The translations under genes were made by a program, and so were the position numbers. From Diplocarpon mali (lineage: Eukaryota > Ascomycota > Leotiomycetes > Helotiales > Drepanopezizaceae), in NCBI GenBank assembly GCA_024741835.1, contig JAENRP010000651.1, positions 1 to 12,882 on the forward strand: a stretch of DNA of 12,882 nucleotides, written 5' to 3'. This document shows positions 1-8,209 of the stretch, piece by piece. Each line of letters begins with the position of its first letter. The stretch's first letter is position 1. The notes beneath the pieces were generated by a model. That model was given only the letters and a program-made list of their open reading frames with translations, ran no database searches and had not been told where the DNA came from.

Positions 1-351
1 CGATTCTATAATAAAGAATCTTATTTTTACCTTAGATAAATAGCTAAACATGACGCCGCAAGAAGCTATACTAGTAAAGATTTCGCTTATATATTAATAA
101 GTAAAGAAGCTGAGTTTTCTTACAACTCCTTTATAGATTAATATAAAACTACTAATTTACCTTCTTTTATATAATATATATAGTAATTCTCTTAGCACCC
201 TTTCCAAGGATGGCTTCTTAGCTAAGAGGAAGTACTAATATATAAAGTATAATATGATTACAAAGAGCTAGTCCAATAGCCACTCCCTACTGCTAGATAT
301 ACTATATTTGTAAGCCTCTTTCAACCTTATAAGGTAGAGTTATACTATAGT
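1..351 (+). pseudogene. decayed coding stretch, product unknown (5' end outside window)
   Basis: Reading from base 1 (codons at 1, 4, 7 ...) gives a protein-like string with varied amino acids, for example a stretch reading HPFQGWLLS near 190-216 and PLPTARYTIFVSLFQPYK near 283-336. It is interrupted by about ten stops. All the stops are TAA or TAG, which RIP can make from CAA, CAG or TGG. The stretch starts before the window and loses coherence near the TAG at about 349. I cannot match it to a family. It could be the C-terminal end of another transposon polyprotein or of a host gene caught in a repeat. No start codon, promoter or terminator can be assigned. The coding character is inferred only from how well this frame reads. 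Confidence 0.35.
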
Positions 352-595
352 ACTGCGTAGGTCTAGGCACCCTAGTATAAGAAACTGATAATAGTGCCTA
401 GTATATAGCTATAATAGCTTTTAAAAAGCTTATTACTTAGCTACTTAGGTCTGCGATACACTTCCTATTATCTCTAGAGGTAATTAGCTTATTACGCTAG
501 TACTTAGTCTTAGGGACTCGGGCCTTAATAGTTAGTTTCGAGCTCTAAAGGGGTTAGTTGAGGTCTTATAGGAAGTAGCTTACTAATATATATAG
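352..595. other. AT-rich spacer with small hairpins
   Basis: No coding frame reads well here. The clearest structure is an 8-bp inverted repeat, CTAGGCAC at 363-370 and GTGCCTAG at 394-401. A second short palindrome lies around AGCTTTTAAAAAGCT near 417-431. The stretch ends at the target duplication of the copia element. It may be the non-coding end of whatever the preceding coding relic belonged to. Confidence 0.4.
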
Positions 596-600
596 TAATA
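596..600. repeat. target site duplication, left copy (TAATA)
   Basis: TAATA directly precedes the 5' LTR and is repeated exactly at 8205-8209, directly after the 3' LTR. Five base pairs is the usual duplication made by copia integrases. The match at both computed LTR edges supports the element boundaries. Confidence 0.85.
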
Positions 601-798
601 TGTCGTGCAGAATGGGCGGAGTCTCCACTTATTCTAGAGACCCTCTACGTAACTCCTGCTAAGTCATAGACTCTCCCTTTTCTTTCCGAAGTCTCCTTAC
701 TATATATATATTAGAAAATAATATAATTAATCATCTTCATCTATATTAGCAAGCCTTTTAAGCGACCTAATAAAGGCCCTCTAGCTAACCGCACTATA
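601..798 (+). repeat. 5' LTR of element A
   Basis: It aligns without gaps to 8007-8204. It begins TG (601-602) and ends TA (797-798), where the 3' copy has CA, so the ancestral ends were the canonical TG...CA. The run TATATATATA at 701-710 is a plausible TATA box in this AT-rich setting. The first 20 bases keep G and C where the 3' copy has A and T (eight differences there), whereas the last 20 bases are more mutated than the 3' copy. RIP therefore hit the two copies unevenly. Confidence 0.92.
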
Positions 799-812
799 AT
801 TATAAGCCCTAT
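799..812 (+). promoter_or_regulatory. primer-binding site, tRNA-iMet anticodon (half-tRNA) type
   Basis: The 14 bases after the LTR, ATTATAAGCCCTAT, equal the complement of the yeast initiator tRNA-Met anticodon region (GTTATGAGCCCTGC, recalled from the known tRNA) with only G-to-A and C-to-T changes. Drosophila copia is known to prime from an internally cleaved initiator tRNA-Met at the same place, so this is a half-tRNA primer site. The second copia family in the window has the same motif directly after its LTR (11237-11247), which supports the call. Confidence 0.75.
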
Positions 813-939
813 AAGCACTTTAATATGCTTTCTCTTTATATGCAATTGGCTAAAGGGCCCTTTGAGCTCTTAACCGACTTTTCGAGTATTTATAATAACT
901 TAAAGGACTTTTATTTTCAATTAACAAATCTCTATTCTC

Positions 940-2160
940 TAATCGAACCTTATTTATAAACTTTATTTATATACCTAACCTTTTTATTAAACTCTATTTA
1001 ATATATCTAACTCTTTAAGTATCTTTAAGCCTTACCTTAACACTTTTACCTCTTAGGTAAAGTGGTTTAGTAAATATATATTCTTTACTAAGCTCTATAA
1101 TATTACCATTTTTGCCGATCCGAGACTCCTATTTAAGTCAATTATAGAGACCGAGCCTTAAGCTCCCTTTATATAGGAGCTTAAGGAACTGGAAACGGCT
1201 AACCTTTGCATAGTATACGCAAGGTCGTATGAAGAGTATATAGTAACTCTATTTGAATAGATTTACGCCTGCTTTCTCTTAGGAGACCTATCAAAGGCTC
1301 TTCTTCTATAGGCTTTATATAAGGATATTAAAGATAAATATAAAATCCTAATAAAGGAGTACTATATATATAAGGAAACTTAAAAGACTTAATGTAAATA
1401 CTATAAGCTACTTTTAAAATGGGTCTTTAAGACTATCGATAGAACGCTTTTAGCTTTTGCAATAGCTTAAGTATAAATCTAAGCTAAGAAGCTCTCCTCC
1501 TTAATACCTAATAGAGATACTCCTATAACTAGAACTACTACTAACGACCTGTATTCTATTTTAGTAAACTAGCAACTCTTACTCTAAGGCCTAGTATCTA
1601 TTTTAAAGCGTGATATTGCGCCTTCTAATAAGGCTATTCAGTCTTAGATAAGGCTCTAGTATCGCGATATACTACGCTAAGGCAAGACTAGAAGAACTAA
1701 TACTTAGTAGTAGATCCAGGAGTAGTAGGAGGCGTATCGCCTAGTAGAATAATACAGTCTTCTTAAGATCAAAGGGAGACTAGGAGTTATTGACTTTTTA
1801 GACTCAGTTATAATAAAGATCAATCTAAGTTAGGCGACTTACTTAAAGGAGGAAATTATTACTAATAAGTAAATAGGAACCCTATATAAGCATAACCTAA
1901 TGTAGCTAAGCCGCACCTTAGTAGGCATTAAATCTAATAGAGCGATCGATAATAAAGGGCTAGCAGTTTTTATTATTTAAAAGTCTCTCTTAAATGCCGA
2001 AACCCCTTTGCAAGCTCTAGTAAGCAGCTCTTGAAATTGCTTTATAAGCTCTAGAAGGGAGATCAAGCCTAAGTGCCCTTATAAAGGCTCTAAAAATCAC
2101 TATTAGAAGCCCTAGGACTATTAGAAACTATTATATACTATAGATAGGCGTAAAGAAAAT
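940..2160 (+). pseudogene. gag relic of element A (capsid/nucleocapsid region)
   Basis: In the 3n+1 frame this stretch gives a Gag-like protein: hydrophobic and charged helices around 1080-1480, then a polar Ser/Thr/Asn-rich part. Near 2071-2100 is KCPYKGSKNHY, which resembles a CCHC zinc knuckle whose second Cys has been lost. Such a knuckle would bind element RNA in the particle. Many stops interrupt the frame, including TAA/TAG at about 1159, 1174, 1258 and 1381, all explainable by RIP. The start cannot be fixed because no clean ATG remains; I place it after the leader by where the frame begins to read well. The frame continues directly into protease, as expected of a copia polyprotein. 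Position in the element and frame continuity are the main support. Confidence 0.6.
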
Positions 2161-2980
2161 ATAAAGGTTCTCCCCTTATAAGAGGAGGTCCTATAAATAC
2201 AAAAGGCATTAAACGCAGGAGACTAGTTCAAAGGTCTTTAAGCATAGCTCAAAGAGAATAATATTATAGTAATAGCAATTGATAAATTTAAAGGAAAGGC
2301 TTTAGCCTTTAAAGAGGATAGTTTAAGCGATAAAAGGAAGAACTTACCAGTCTTTATAGTAATAGATCTCTCTACCTTTGATACTTTTAAAGAATCGTTT
2401 AACATCTACCACCTCTTTAAGCTAAAATGCCACCCGCTCTCCTTAAGTATGCTCCTTAATAATTACGCGGCCACTTATATTATTAATTTAAAGGATTTAC
2501 TTATTGCAAGCACCTTCAAGCCTTCTAGCGACTTGTAGTAATATATTAAAGTAGGTACTTTAAAACTCCTAATTATTAAGAGAGGTAATAGATATATAGT
2601 AGACTCTCTTTTATAATATAATAGCTCTCTTATAAGAATAACGCTTTGCAATATTGCTATTATAAAGGAGTTTACTACTAATATCATCTTAAAGAGGCTC
2701 CTTGTAAATAAGGGTTTTTAATACTCTAGGGTAAACCTCATTTTGCGCTCTAAGAGCATTAGAGACTCTATAAAGCAAGCTTAGTTAAAGCGTTATTATA
2801 ATTTCGTTTTCTTTAAATATAAGTCTATTAACTATTTAGATCTCTTAAATATACTTTAATATAACTTCTCTACTTTAATAGCGTTTCCTATAGCTAAGAC
2901 GACGCTTTATAATAGGTTCTAGTCTAGCTATGCACCTACTAAGGTATAAGATAATAATGCGTACACTTAGTACCTTTGCG
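2161..2980 (+). pseudogene. aspartic protease and pre-integrase relic of element A
   Basis: The frame carries LLNNYAATYIINLKDLL from about 2452. It aligns by eye with the copia protease active-site block, D-x-(G/C)-A-x-x-H followed by a hydrophobic pair and a polar loop. The catalytic Asp would be the first Asn (codon 2458), changed by a G-to-A transition, so the enzyme is dead apart from its stops. The following sequence, with IIKRGNRYIV near 2569-2598 and NIILKRLLVNKG near 2683-2718, fits the protease C-terminal half, the LLS-type block and the GAG-pre-integrase region. In a live element this part would cut the polyprotein into Gag, integrase and reverse transcriptase. The assignment rests on motif order and on the clear integrase that follows. 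Confidence 0.65.
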
Positions 2981-3940
2981 CTAGCTACTTAAGCGCAGAG
3001 GCTCTCTAAGCGCTAATCAAGTGTACTAAGGGAGTAAAGATCAAGAGAATACAAAGGTTAGAATGCCTTATATATGTAGTAGCGTCTATTAGGCAAGTTA
3101 TTTCTTATGCTACCTTTGAGAACCGATCTTTAAAGCCCTTCTTTAAGATCTCCTAGGATCTCTTTAACTTTTTAAATAACTTATATAATAGTTGCTTATA
3201 GGTTCTTTTAATTAAGGATAAGTATAGTAGTATACTTTAAACATTCCTATTAAGATCGAAGGGCAGAGATATAGTTATAGAAGTCCTCTAAGCCTTTAAA
3301 GTATAGGTGAAATGCTAATATAGGCTTTTAATTTGCAAAATTAGGTAAGATAATAATACTTTAATAATCTCCTTAAGGGAAGACTCTCTTATAGAGTACT
3401 AAAGATAGGTAAAAGAGGAGGGAATTGATTTAGAGCTTACTCCTACCTATATATATCAACTTAATAAAGGCGTAGAGCAAGTAGGAAAGGAGTTAATTAA
3501 ACGCTCTATTAAAATGAGAATTTACGCCAGGCTTCTAGCGAGCCTTTAGCCAAAGGTTATAAAGGCTGCTATATACCTTTATAATATCTCCTTACTCGCT
3601 AGGAAGAAGATGATCTTATTAAGCGAGGCTCTTTATAGTTAGTTTAAGTAGTATTTTCGATTCTATAAGCTGCTACTTATTAAGCAGATGATAGCAAGCT
3701 TAAAGCCTAATTAAAGTTGCATTTATATATATAGCGCTTGCGCATACCCTTTAATTAAAGAGAGGGAGGTAAAGAGGGACCGTCGAACCTTTAAAATTAA
3801 ATTATAAAGGTACTTAAGTTACTTAATTAAATATATTACCTTTAATATTTATAGAATCTAGGTTCTTATGCTCTAGCGAGTAATAACGACTTATAATATC
3901 GAATTTAATAAGTCTCTCTTCTATAGTCTAAAAGCTAAGC
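2980..3940 (+). pseudogene. DDE integrase relic of element A
   Basis: This is a well-preserved copia integrase in outline. An Asp-Leu-Phe block at 3157-3165 supplies the first catalytic Asp (codon 3157). KIR*DNNT at 3340-3360 supplies the second (codon 3349). The block ending GVEQVGKELIKRSIKMR around 3469-3519 supplies the Glu (codon 3475), where functional relatives read N-G-x-x-E-R. All three acidic residues survive, but stops fall between them, for example TAG at 3154 just before the first Asp and TAA at 3346. Downstream, around 3601-3940, are the family's usual blocks: E-A-L-Y-S before a Trp/Phe-rich stretch, a block around CIYIYSACAYPL, and a V-I-T-T-Y-N-I-E-F-N-K-S-L-F-Y stretch near 3880-3930. 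The enzyme would insert the cDNA and make the 5-bp duplication seen at the element ends. Confidence 0.85.
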
Positions 3941-4960
3941 GCGCAAACCTTATATCGCATTAAGAACTTAAGACAACCTTCTAATTAATTAAAGAGGGAG
4001 AAGGAGCTTAGGACGCTAAGTTCGAAGGCATTTTTGAGGAATCGGAGCTTATTACAAGGCCGAATGCAATCGCTATAAAAGAAGCCGCTATATAAGAAGA
4101 GCCTATATTATAAACTGACGCTGCTCTATAGCCTTTAACTAATAATATAAAAGGCTTTAACTTAAATCCAAATTCTCTAAGAGACCCACTTAGAAACTTA
4201 GAGGTAGAAGCAAGCGAATTAAAAGCCACTTCGCTAGTTTTTAAAAAGGCAAATAGCGATTAAAGCTTAAGGGTGATAATTCCTTATAAAGGCCCTACTA
4301 AAGAAGGAACTATAGACGACTCTAAGGGAGTCTTTAAAGACGAGTTCTATAAGGCGATCGGCAGATCTTTAGCTACTATTTTATATAAGAATAGAGATGG
4401 CTTAAGGGCTTTAAAATAGAGTCTTTAATTATAAAGGCAAGCTTTAGTAAACTTTAGTAGAAGGCTAGAAGCATTACTACTAAGATCTGGGAGGAGCTTT
4501 AACAATCTTATAAGAAGCGACTTAGTAAGAGGAGTAGGCTTTAATAATATAATACCTTAAGTTATAATACTAGCTTAAAGACTATAAGCTTAAGAGATAG
4601 AGCTACTTAGACTTTTAAAGGAACCTCTAGTAATAATAAAAATAGAAGAGGAGACTTATAAAGAAAAGCGCAAAGAGGAACTCCCTCTTCTTAAGTAAAA
4701 GAGGATAAGACGCTTAAGCGTTAAGTAATAAGAGACTTTAAAAGTATATACTATTGCTTTAAAGTATATACTCTTTTAAAGTAATATTAATTTATCCTAC
4801 TCCTTATATACGTAAGAGTTTATATTAACCTTTTAAGCGAATGAATAGACAAGGGAGGATAGGAAGGACTATTTAACAGTTTATATAATTATTAAAGCTA
4901 TAGTTAATAGTTAAGTAAAAGATAGAGTACAGTCTCTTAACCGCCTATAGTACTAAGGCT
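3941..4960 (+). pseudogene. linker between integrase and reverse transcriptase of element A
   Basis: The same frame runs through this kilobase. From 3961 to about 4260 it is rich in Glu, Asp, Ala and Ser (for example EGIFEESELITRPNAIAIKE near 4024-4083), typical of the poorly conserved acidic linker of copia polyproteins. From 4260 to 4960 it is more basic and more heavily cut by stops. No domain is recognisable. A strong hairpin lies at 4735-4782. A minus-strand open stretch at 4008-4229 is the mirror of this low-complexity acidic part and not a gene. Confidence 0.55.
4735..4782. repeat. inverted repeat with 18-20 bp arms inside element A
   Basis: ACTTTAAAAGTATATACT (4735-4752) is followed after 10 bases by its reverse complement, AGTATATACTCTTTTAAAGT (4763-4782), which has two extra bases in the arm. 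The core TTTAAAGTATATACT-type string also occurs as a direct repeat here. It falls in the poorly conserved linker of pol. It may have arisen by chance in AT-rich DNA, or it may be the trace of a small insertion. Confidence 0.7.
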
Positions 4961-5760
4961 CTCTACTAAAGCCTCTAAAAGGATGGCTGGACCTAGAGAA
5001 GTACCCTTTTAACAAATGATTTAAAGAAGGAGGGCGCTAGGAGATTAGGAATTTGGAATCTTAGAGTTGCTAGAAAATCGTGCGAAGGGATTACTTAAAA
5101 CCCCTGTCGATACTATTAAAATAGGTTTTTACCTATAAGGTCAATAGCTCTGGCAAGCTTCTAAAGTGCTAATTATAGCTAGTTATATAAGGAGATCTCT
5201 AAGATAAAGCTTCAATTTTCTCAACTTACGCAGCCACGCTTATAGTAAGGTCTTTCAAGGTACTAATAGTACTTGCTGCGTACTTTAATATAGAAGTAAA
5301 GCAGTTCGATATTATTAACGCATTTATCAACGCTCCTAGAGACCTAAGGAGTGCTTTAGTCATATGCTTCCTATTAGATAGCTTTAAGCGCCTTAGTATA
5401 GTAGTAGAACTAGACCGCGCGCTCTATAGGCTAAAAGACTCTTTAGCGCTATAGTATAGGAACTTCGCAAGAACGCTCAAAGGCCTTTAATTTAAACTAC
5501 TAAGCGAGGAGCCTTATATTTTTATAATAAAGGATCGCATAGTCTTTATAGCATTTTATATCAACGATATTTAAGTATTATATAAGGCCTTTAACTTAGA
5601 TTAAGCGACTCGTCTGATTAAAGACCTAAAGAGGGCGTATAAGCTTACTATTATAAGAGATATCTCTTAGTTCCTTAAAGTAAGGATTATTCGAAATAGG
5701 AAAGCAAAGAGGATCTCCTTAGTTTATAATACCTATATTAAGAAGATTACTTAAAAGTTT
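4961..5760 (+). pseudogene. reverse transcriptase relic of element A (RVT_2 type)
   Basis: The frame first gives the conserved lead-in block around KGWLDLEKYPFNK (about 4978-5018) and a basic stretch before LKPLSILLK (5095-5121). It then gives VFTYKVNSSGKLLK, STYAATLIVRSFKVLIVLAA and, at 5299-5337, KQFDIINAFINAP, the copia block with the first catalytic Asp (codon 5308). ELDRALYRLKDS at 5410-5445 is the family's RALYGLKQSP-type block. FYINDI at 5554-5571 is the Y-V-D-D box, with the first Asp turned to Asn by a G-to-A change and the second kept (codon 5566). Stops such as TAG at 5122, TAA at 5488 and TAA at 5572 break it. The enzyme would copy the element RNA from the tRNA-iMet primer. This block is the firmest evidence that the element is copia. 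Confidence 0.93.
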
Positions 5761-6570
5761 GGAGCTAATATAGGGAGAGTGCCTAGTACTCTACTACTAA
5801 AGAAGGAGTTTGTTAAGAACTTAAGGTAAGCTTTCTTAAAAAAGGTAAAAGAGTATTAAGAGAAAATAGGCTCTATTCTTTATACAGCGATTATAATACG
5901 CCTAAATGTTGCGTTTATAGCCTCTTAACTATCTTTCTTCTTAATTAATCTAAGCTTTAAGTACCTCTTAGCCGTAGATTAGATACTTCGATACCTATAT
6001 AGCATGCGCTTCTTAAGAATTGCCTATAGCTTTAAGGCTAGGGAATACCAATTAGTCGCGTCTTTAGATACTTCTTTTAAAGATAATTAAAAGACCTGCA
6101 GATCCTCTTAAGGATACGTCTTCTTCCTATTTAAAGGACTAATTATTTGAAAAGCAAATCGCTAAGCGACTATTACACTCTCCTTTATTAAAGTAGAACT
6201 CTATAGTATAATTTCTATTATAAAGGAGATAATAGCTATAAAACGCCTCTTTAAGGAGATTTGCATAGACTCCCTCTTTAAATAGAATATATATTGCAAT
6301 AACTAATAAACGATTCAGCTAATTATTATAAAGAATAAGAAGATTAAGACAAGCTTTTAATATATCGAAATCAGTAATATATAAATCTATTAAGAGTATT
6401 AGAGAAAAAGCTTTTAAATAATCTACCTTCCTACTAAGGAGATATACGCAGATAGGCTTACTAAGAACCTAAACTGCCAGAAGTTTAAGAGCTTTATTTG
6501 TTTATTAAACTTCTAAAGCTTTTAAATAATCGTTTAGCAACTCGCACTTACTAGTAAGTAGTCACTTATT
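5761..6570 (+). pseudogene. connection and RNase H relic of element A
   Basis: From about 5995 the frame shows the copia RNase H domain. SLDTSF (6064-6081) carries the first catalytic Asp (codon 6067), KVELYS near 6190-6207 carries the Glu (codon 6196), and CNN**TI near 6295-6315 carries the next acidic site, now Asn (codon 6298). LPTKEIYADRLTK (6427-6465) is the near-invariant end block, usually ADGLTK. Stops include TAA at 6091 and 6112, TGA at 6148 and a pair of TAA near 6304. The domain would degrade the RNA strand after reverse transcription. It normally ends close to the 3' LTR; here about 1.4 kb separates them. The region 5761-5990 is the less conserved thumb and connection part. Confidence 0.9.
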
Positions 6571-6828
6571 ACTAAGAGACTTATACTTATAAGCTCCTAC
6601 TCTCTTATAGTTACGTTTATTTATTTTCTCTTATAAAGCGTACTATAGAAGCTTTTCCTTTTTTAAAAATATAAGAATAGGTAACGTTCTTAAGCCGCTA
6701 TTATAAGGCGCAACCCTCTTTTAGATTCTCCTAGCTAGGGCCAAGAGCTAAGACGCTATAGCTAAGAGCTCTATATAGATCTCCTCTTAAGAGAGGCCTA
6801 TTAGTACTCTCTCGGCCAAAGGCCCGCC

Positions 6829-7125
6829 GGCAAATATACTAGTAATAGTAAGGGCGAAAGCAAAGGGTATAGCGGAGGCGATAAGAGCAAGGGCGGCAGA
6901 GGCGGCAGCAAGGACGGGCGCAGTAATAGCAGGAGCTAAGGAGACAAATAGGGAGACTATAGTAGCAGCTGCGATAGCAAAGGCAAAGGGGATAAGAGCG
7001 GTAGCAGCGGTAATAGGAGCGAACGGGTCCGAGCCAAAGGGCCTAAGAGCAAATAGGAATAGTATACTAAGAGCAAGAGAGGTAGCAATACTACTACTTG
7101 TAAGAGTAGTAGGCCCTCCTAGCAC
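6829..7125 (+). repeat. GC- and purine-rich low-complexity block, Gly/Ser-coding
   Basis: This stretch is much richer in G and A than the rest of element A and still has many GCA and GGC triplets. In the 3n+1 frame it encodes mostly Gly, Ser, Lys, Asp and Arg (GGDKSKGGRGGSKDGRSNS near 6874-6930), with stops at about 6937 and 6949. Because the plus strand is poor in T, its complement is open over 6787-7125 as a run of Ala, Phe, Ile and Leu. I treat that minus frame as a shadow, since it is low in complexity with no family resemblance. Confidence 0.6.
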
Positions 7126-7485
7126 TAGGGTCCGATCGCTCCTATCTTTTAAAATCAGCCTAAAACTTAATAAGACTTAATAAACATACTATAGAAGCTT
7201 TAAAGTGCACCCTTTACTATATTAAGCAATAGTACTACTTCCTCTTTAAAGGTACTATAGGCGTAGGCTAATATAATAGCCTCTTAAGAAGCAAAGAGAG
7301 GTCCGCTAGCCTATTAGTAGCCGTTACTTAGCACTATATAGTAAATGCAATATATACTAAAGGTACTATTAAAGCACTAATAATCGAGATTACTAATACT
7401 CTTATATATAATATAACGCACGTATATATTATCGCGCTCTATTATAGGCTTAAGCATATAGCGCATAGTAGGGGCAGGACTCTTA

Positions 7486-7546
7486 AGTAGCAGTAGCGGT
7501 AGCAGGGGCGGTAGCAGCAGTAGGGGCGATAGCAGCAGCAGCTTAT
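7486..7546 (+). repeat. second Gly/Ser/Arg low-complexity block
   Basis: AGC, AGT, GGC and GGT triplets alternate here, giving SSSSGSRGGSSSRGDSSSS in the same frame as the block at 6829-7125. Triplet-level expansion of AGC/GGC is the likely origin. It is again less RIP-damaged than its surroundings. Confidence 0.6.
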
Positions 7547-7993
7547 TACCTAATAAGCGCTAGGACAATCGCACTAGGGTTATAGCTCTTAAAGGAGCGC
7601 TAGCAACCTAGTGCAAAGTCAGTATAACGCAAGGTACAGGGACTCTAAGGGTCTTACTTTATAAGGGCGGCCAGGGCTATAATAAGCAAGAGTTCCTTTT
7701 ATATTTAAAAATTATTAATATAAAGACGATATTTTTAAATAATAAAGGAGGGTTATTTTTAAAAGAAGAGAAGGAGAACCTCTGCAATAGAAATACTCTA
7801 TAAGAAGCCTAATAAAGCACTAGCGTAAAATTGCAAAGATTCTTAAGCGCACTTATTACCTATAGCAACCCTTCTCATTTTAGAAGGAACGACCTTTAAA
7901 GAGGCAATATATAAGATAGAGCCTCTTTTCCTTACAACTGCTATTCTTTCTTTTATTTTATCTATATAGCTAAGCGATTCTAAGAGCATCACC

Positions 7994-8004
7994 TAATTAA
8001 AGGG
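7994..8004 (+). promoter_or_regulatory. possible polypurine tract
   Basis: TAATTAAAGGG ends two bases before the start of the 3' LTR (8007). Plus-strand synthesis of LTR elements begins at a purine run in this position. The run is short (AAAGGG) and is separated from the LTR by TA, so the call depends on position more than on sequence. Confidence 0.4.
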
Positions 8005-8006
8005 TA

Positions 8007-8204
8007 TATTATATAAAATAGGCAGAGTCTCTACTTATTCTAAAGACCCTTTACGTAACTCCTACTAAGTCATAGACTCTCCCTTTTCTTTCCAAAGTCT
8101 CCTTACCATATATATATTAAAGAATAATATAATCAATCATCTTCATTTATATTAGCAAGCCTCTTAAGCGACCTAATAAAGGCCTTCCAGCCGACTGCAC
8201 CACA
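8007..8204 (+). repeat. 3' LTR of element A
   Basis: This is the gap-free partner of 601-798, with 26 transitions between them. Its start is mutated (TATTATATAA against TGTCGTGCAG in the 5' copy) while its end CCACA keeps the canonical CA. It is followed directly by the right copy of the target duplication. It would provide the polyadenylation signal of the element transcript, but I cannot point to a specific signal in this AT-rich DNA. Confidence 0.92.
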
Positions 8205-8209
8205 TAATA
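8205..8209. repeat. target site duplication, right copy (TAATA)
   Basis: It is an exact match to 596-600 at the outer edge of the 3' LTR. It survived although the flanking DNA is heavily mutated, helped by containing no C or G for RIP to change. Confidence 0.85.

Larger units (their letters stand above)
6571..8000 (+). pseudogene. unrecognised degraded coding region between RNase H and the 3' LTR
   Basis: The pol frame keeps reading like protein after RNase H. It gives AAIIRRNPLLDSPS near 6694-6735, a Gly/Ser/Lys-rich part from 6829, a Gln/Leu-type stretch at 7141-7450 whose stops all sit where Gln or Trp codons could have been, a second Gly/Ser/Arg block at 7486-7546, and then a stretch with only one stop from 7564 to 7800, including ITQGTGTLRVLLYKGG. 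In the surrounding DNA, random frames meet stops far more often. I do not recognise any family and found no zinc finger, signal peptide or membrane run. It may be an extra ORF of the element, a captured host gene, or the relic of another insertion. The limits are approximate and there is no clear start codon. Confidence 0.4.
601..8204 (+). mobile_element. complete but RIP-inactivated Ty1/copia LTR retrotransposon (element A)
   Basis: Two 198-bp LTRs of equal length, a 5-bp target duplication, a primer-binding site directly after the 5' LTR, and a single long degraded frame with gag, protease, integrase, reverse transcriptase and RNase H in that order identify a Ty1/copia element. Integrase before reverse transcriptase separates it from Ty3/gypsy. 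The LTRs differ at 26 of 198 positions by my alignment. All 26 are transitions with no indel, as RIP predicts, so they cannot be used to date the insertion. At 7,604 bp it is longer than a typical 5-6 kb copia; the excess lies between RNase H and the 3' LTR. No protein can be made from it: every domain is broken by TAA/TAG codons. Confidence 0.93.

Noticed and set aside
2475..2687. Minus-strand open frame of 70 codons
   Set aside because: It is antisense to the protease region of element A, where the plus strand gives the family motif.
4008..4229. Minus-strand open frame of 73 codons
   Set aside because: It is antisense to the acidic linker of the copia polyprotein, which reads better on the plus strand and continues the frame of the domains on both sides.
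6787..7125. Long minus-strand open frame rich in Ala, Phe, Ile and Leu
   Set aside because: It lies opposite a Gly/Ser-rich, T-poor low-complexity block inside element A. The lack of stops follows from composition; it has no recognisable domain and no independent start context.
601..8204. Ty3/gypsy element
   Set aside because: Integrase precedes reverse transcriptase, the catalytic boxes are of copia type (RALYGLK-like, Y-V-D-D-I, ADGLTK-like) and the primer site is of copia half-tRNA type.
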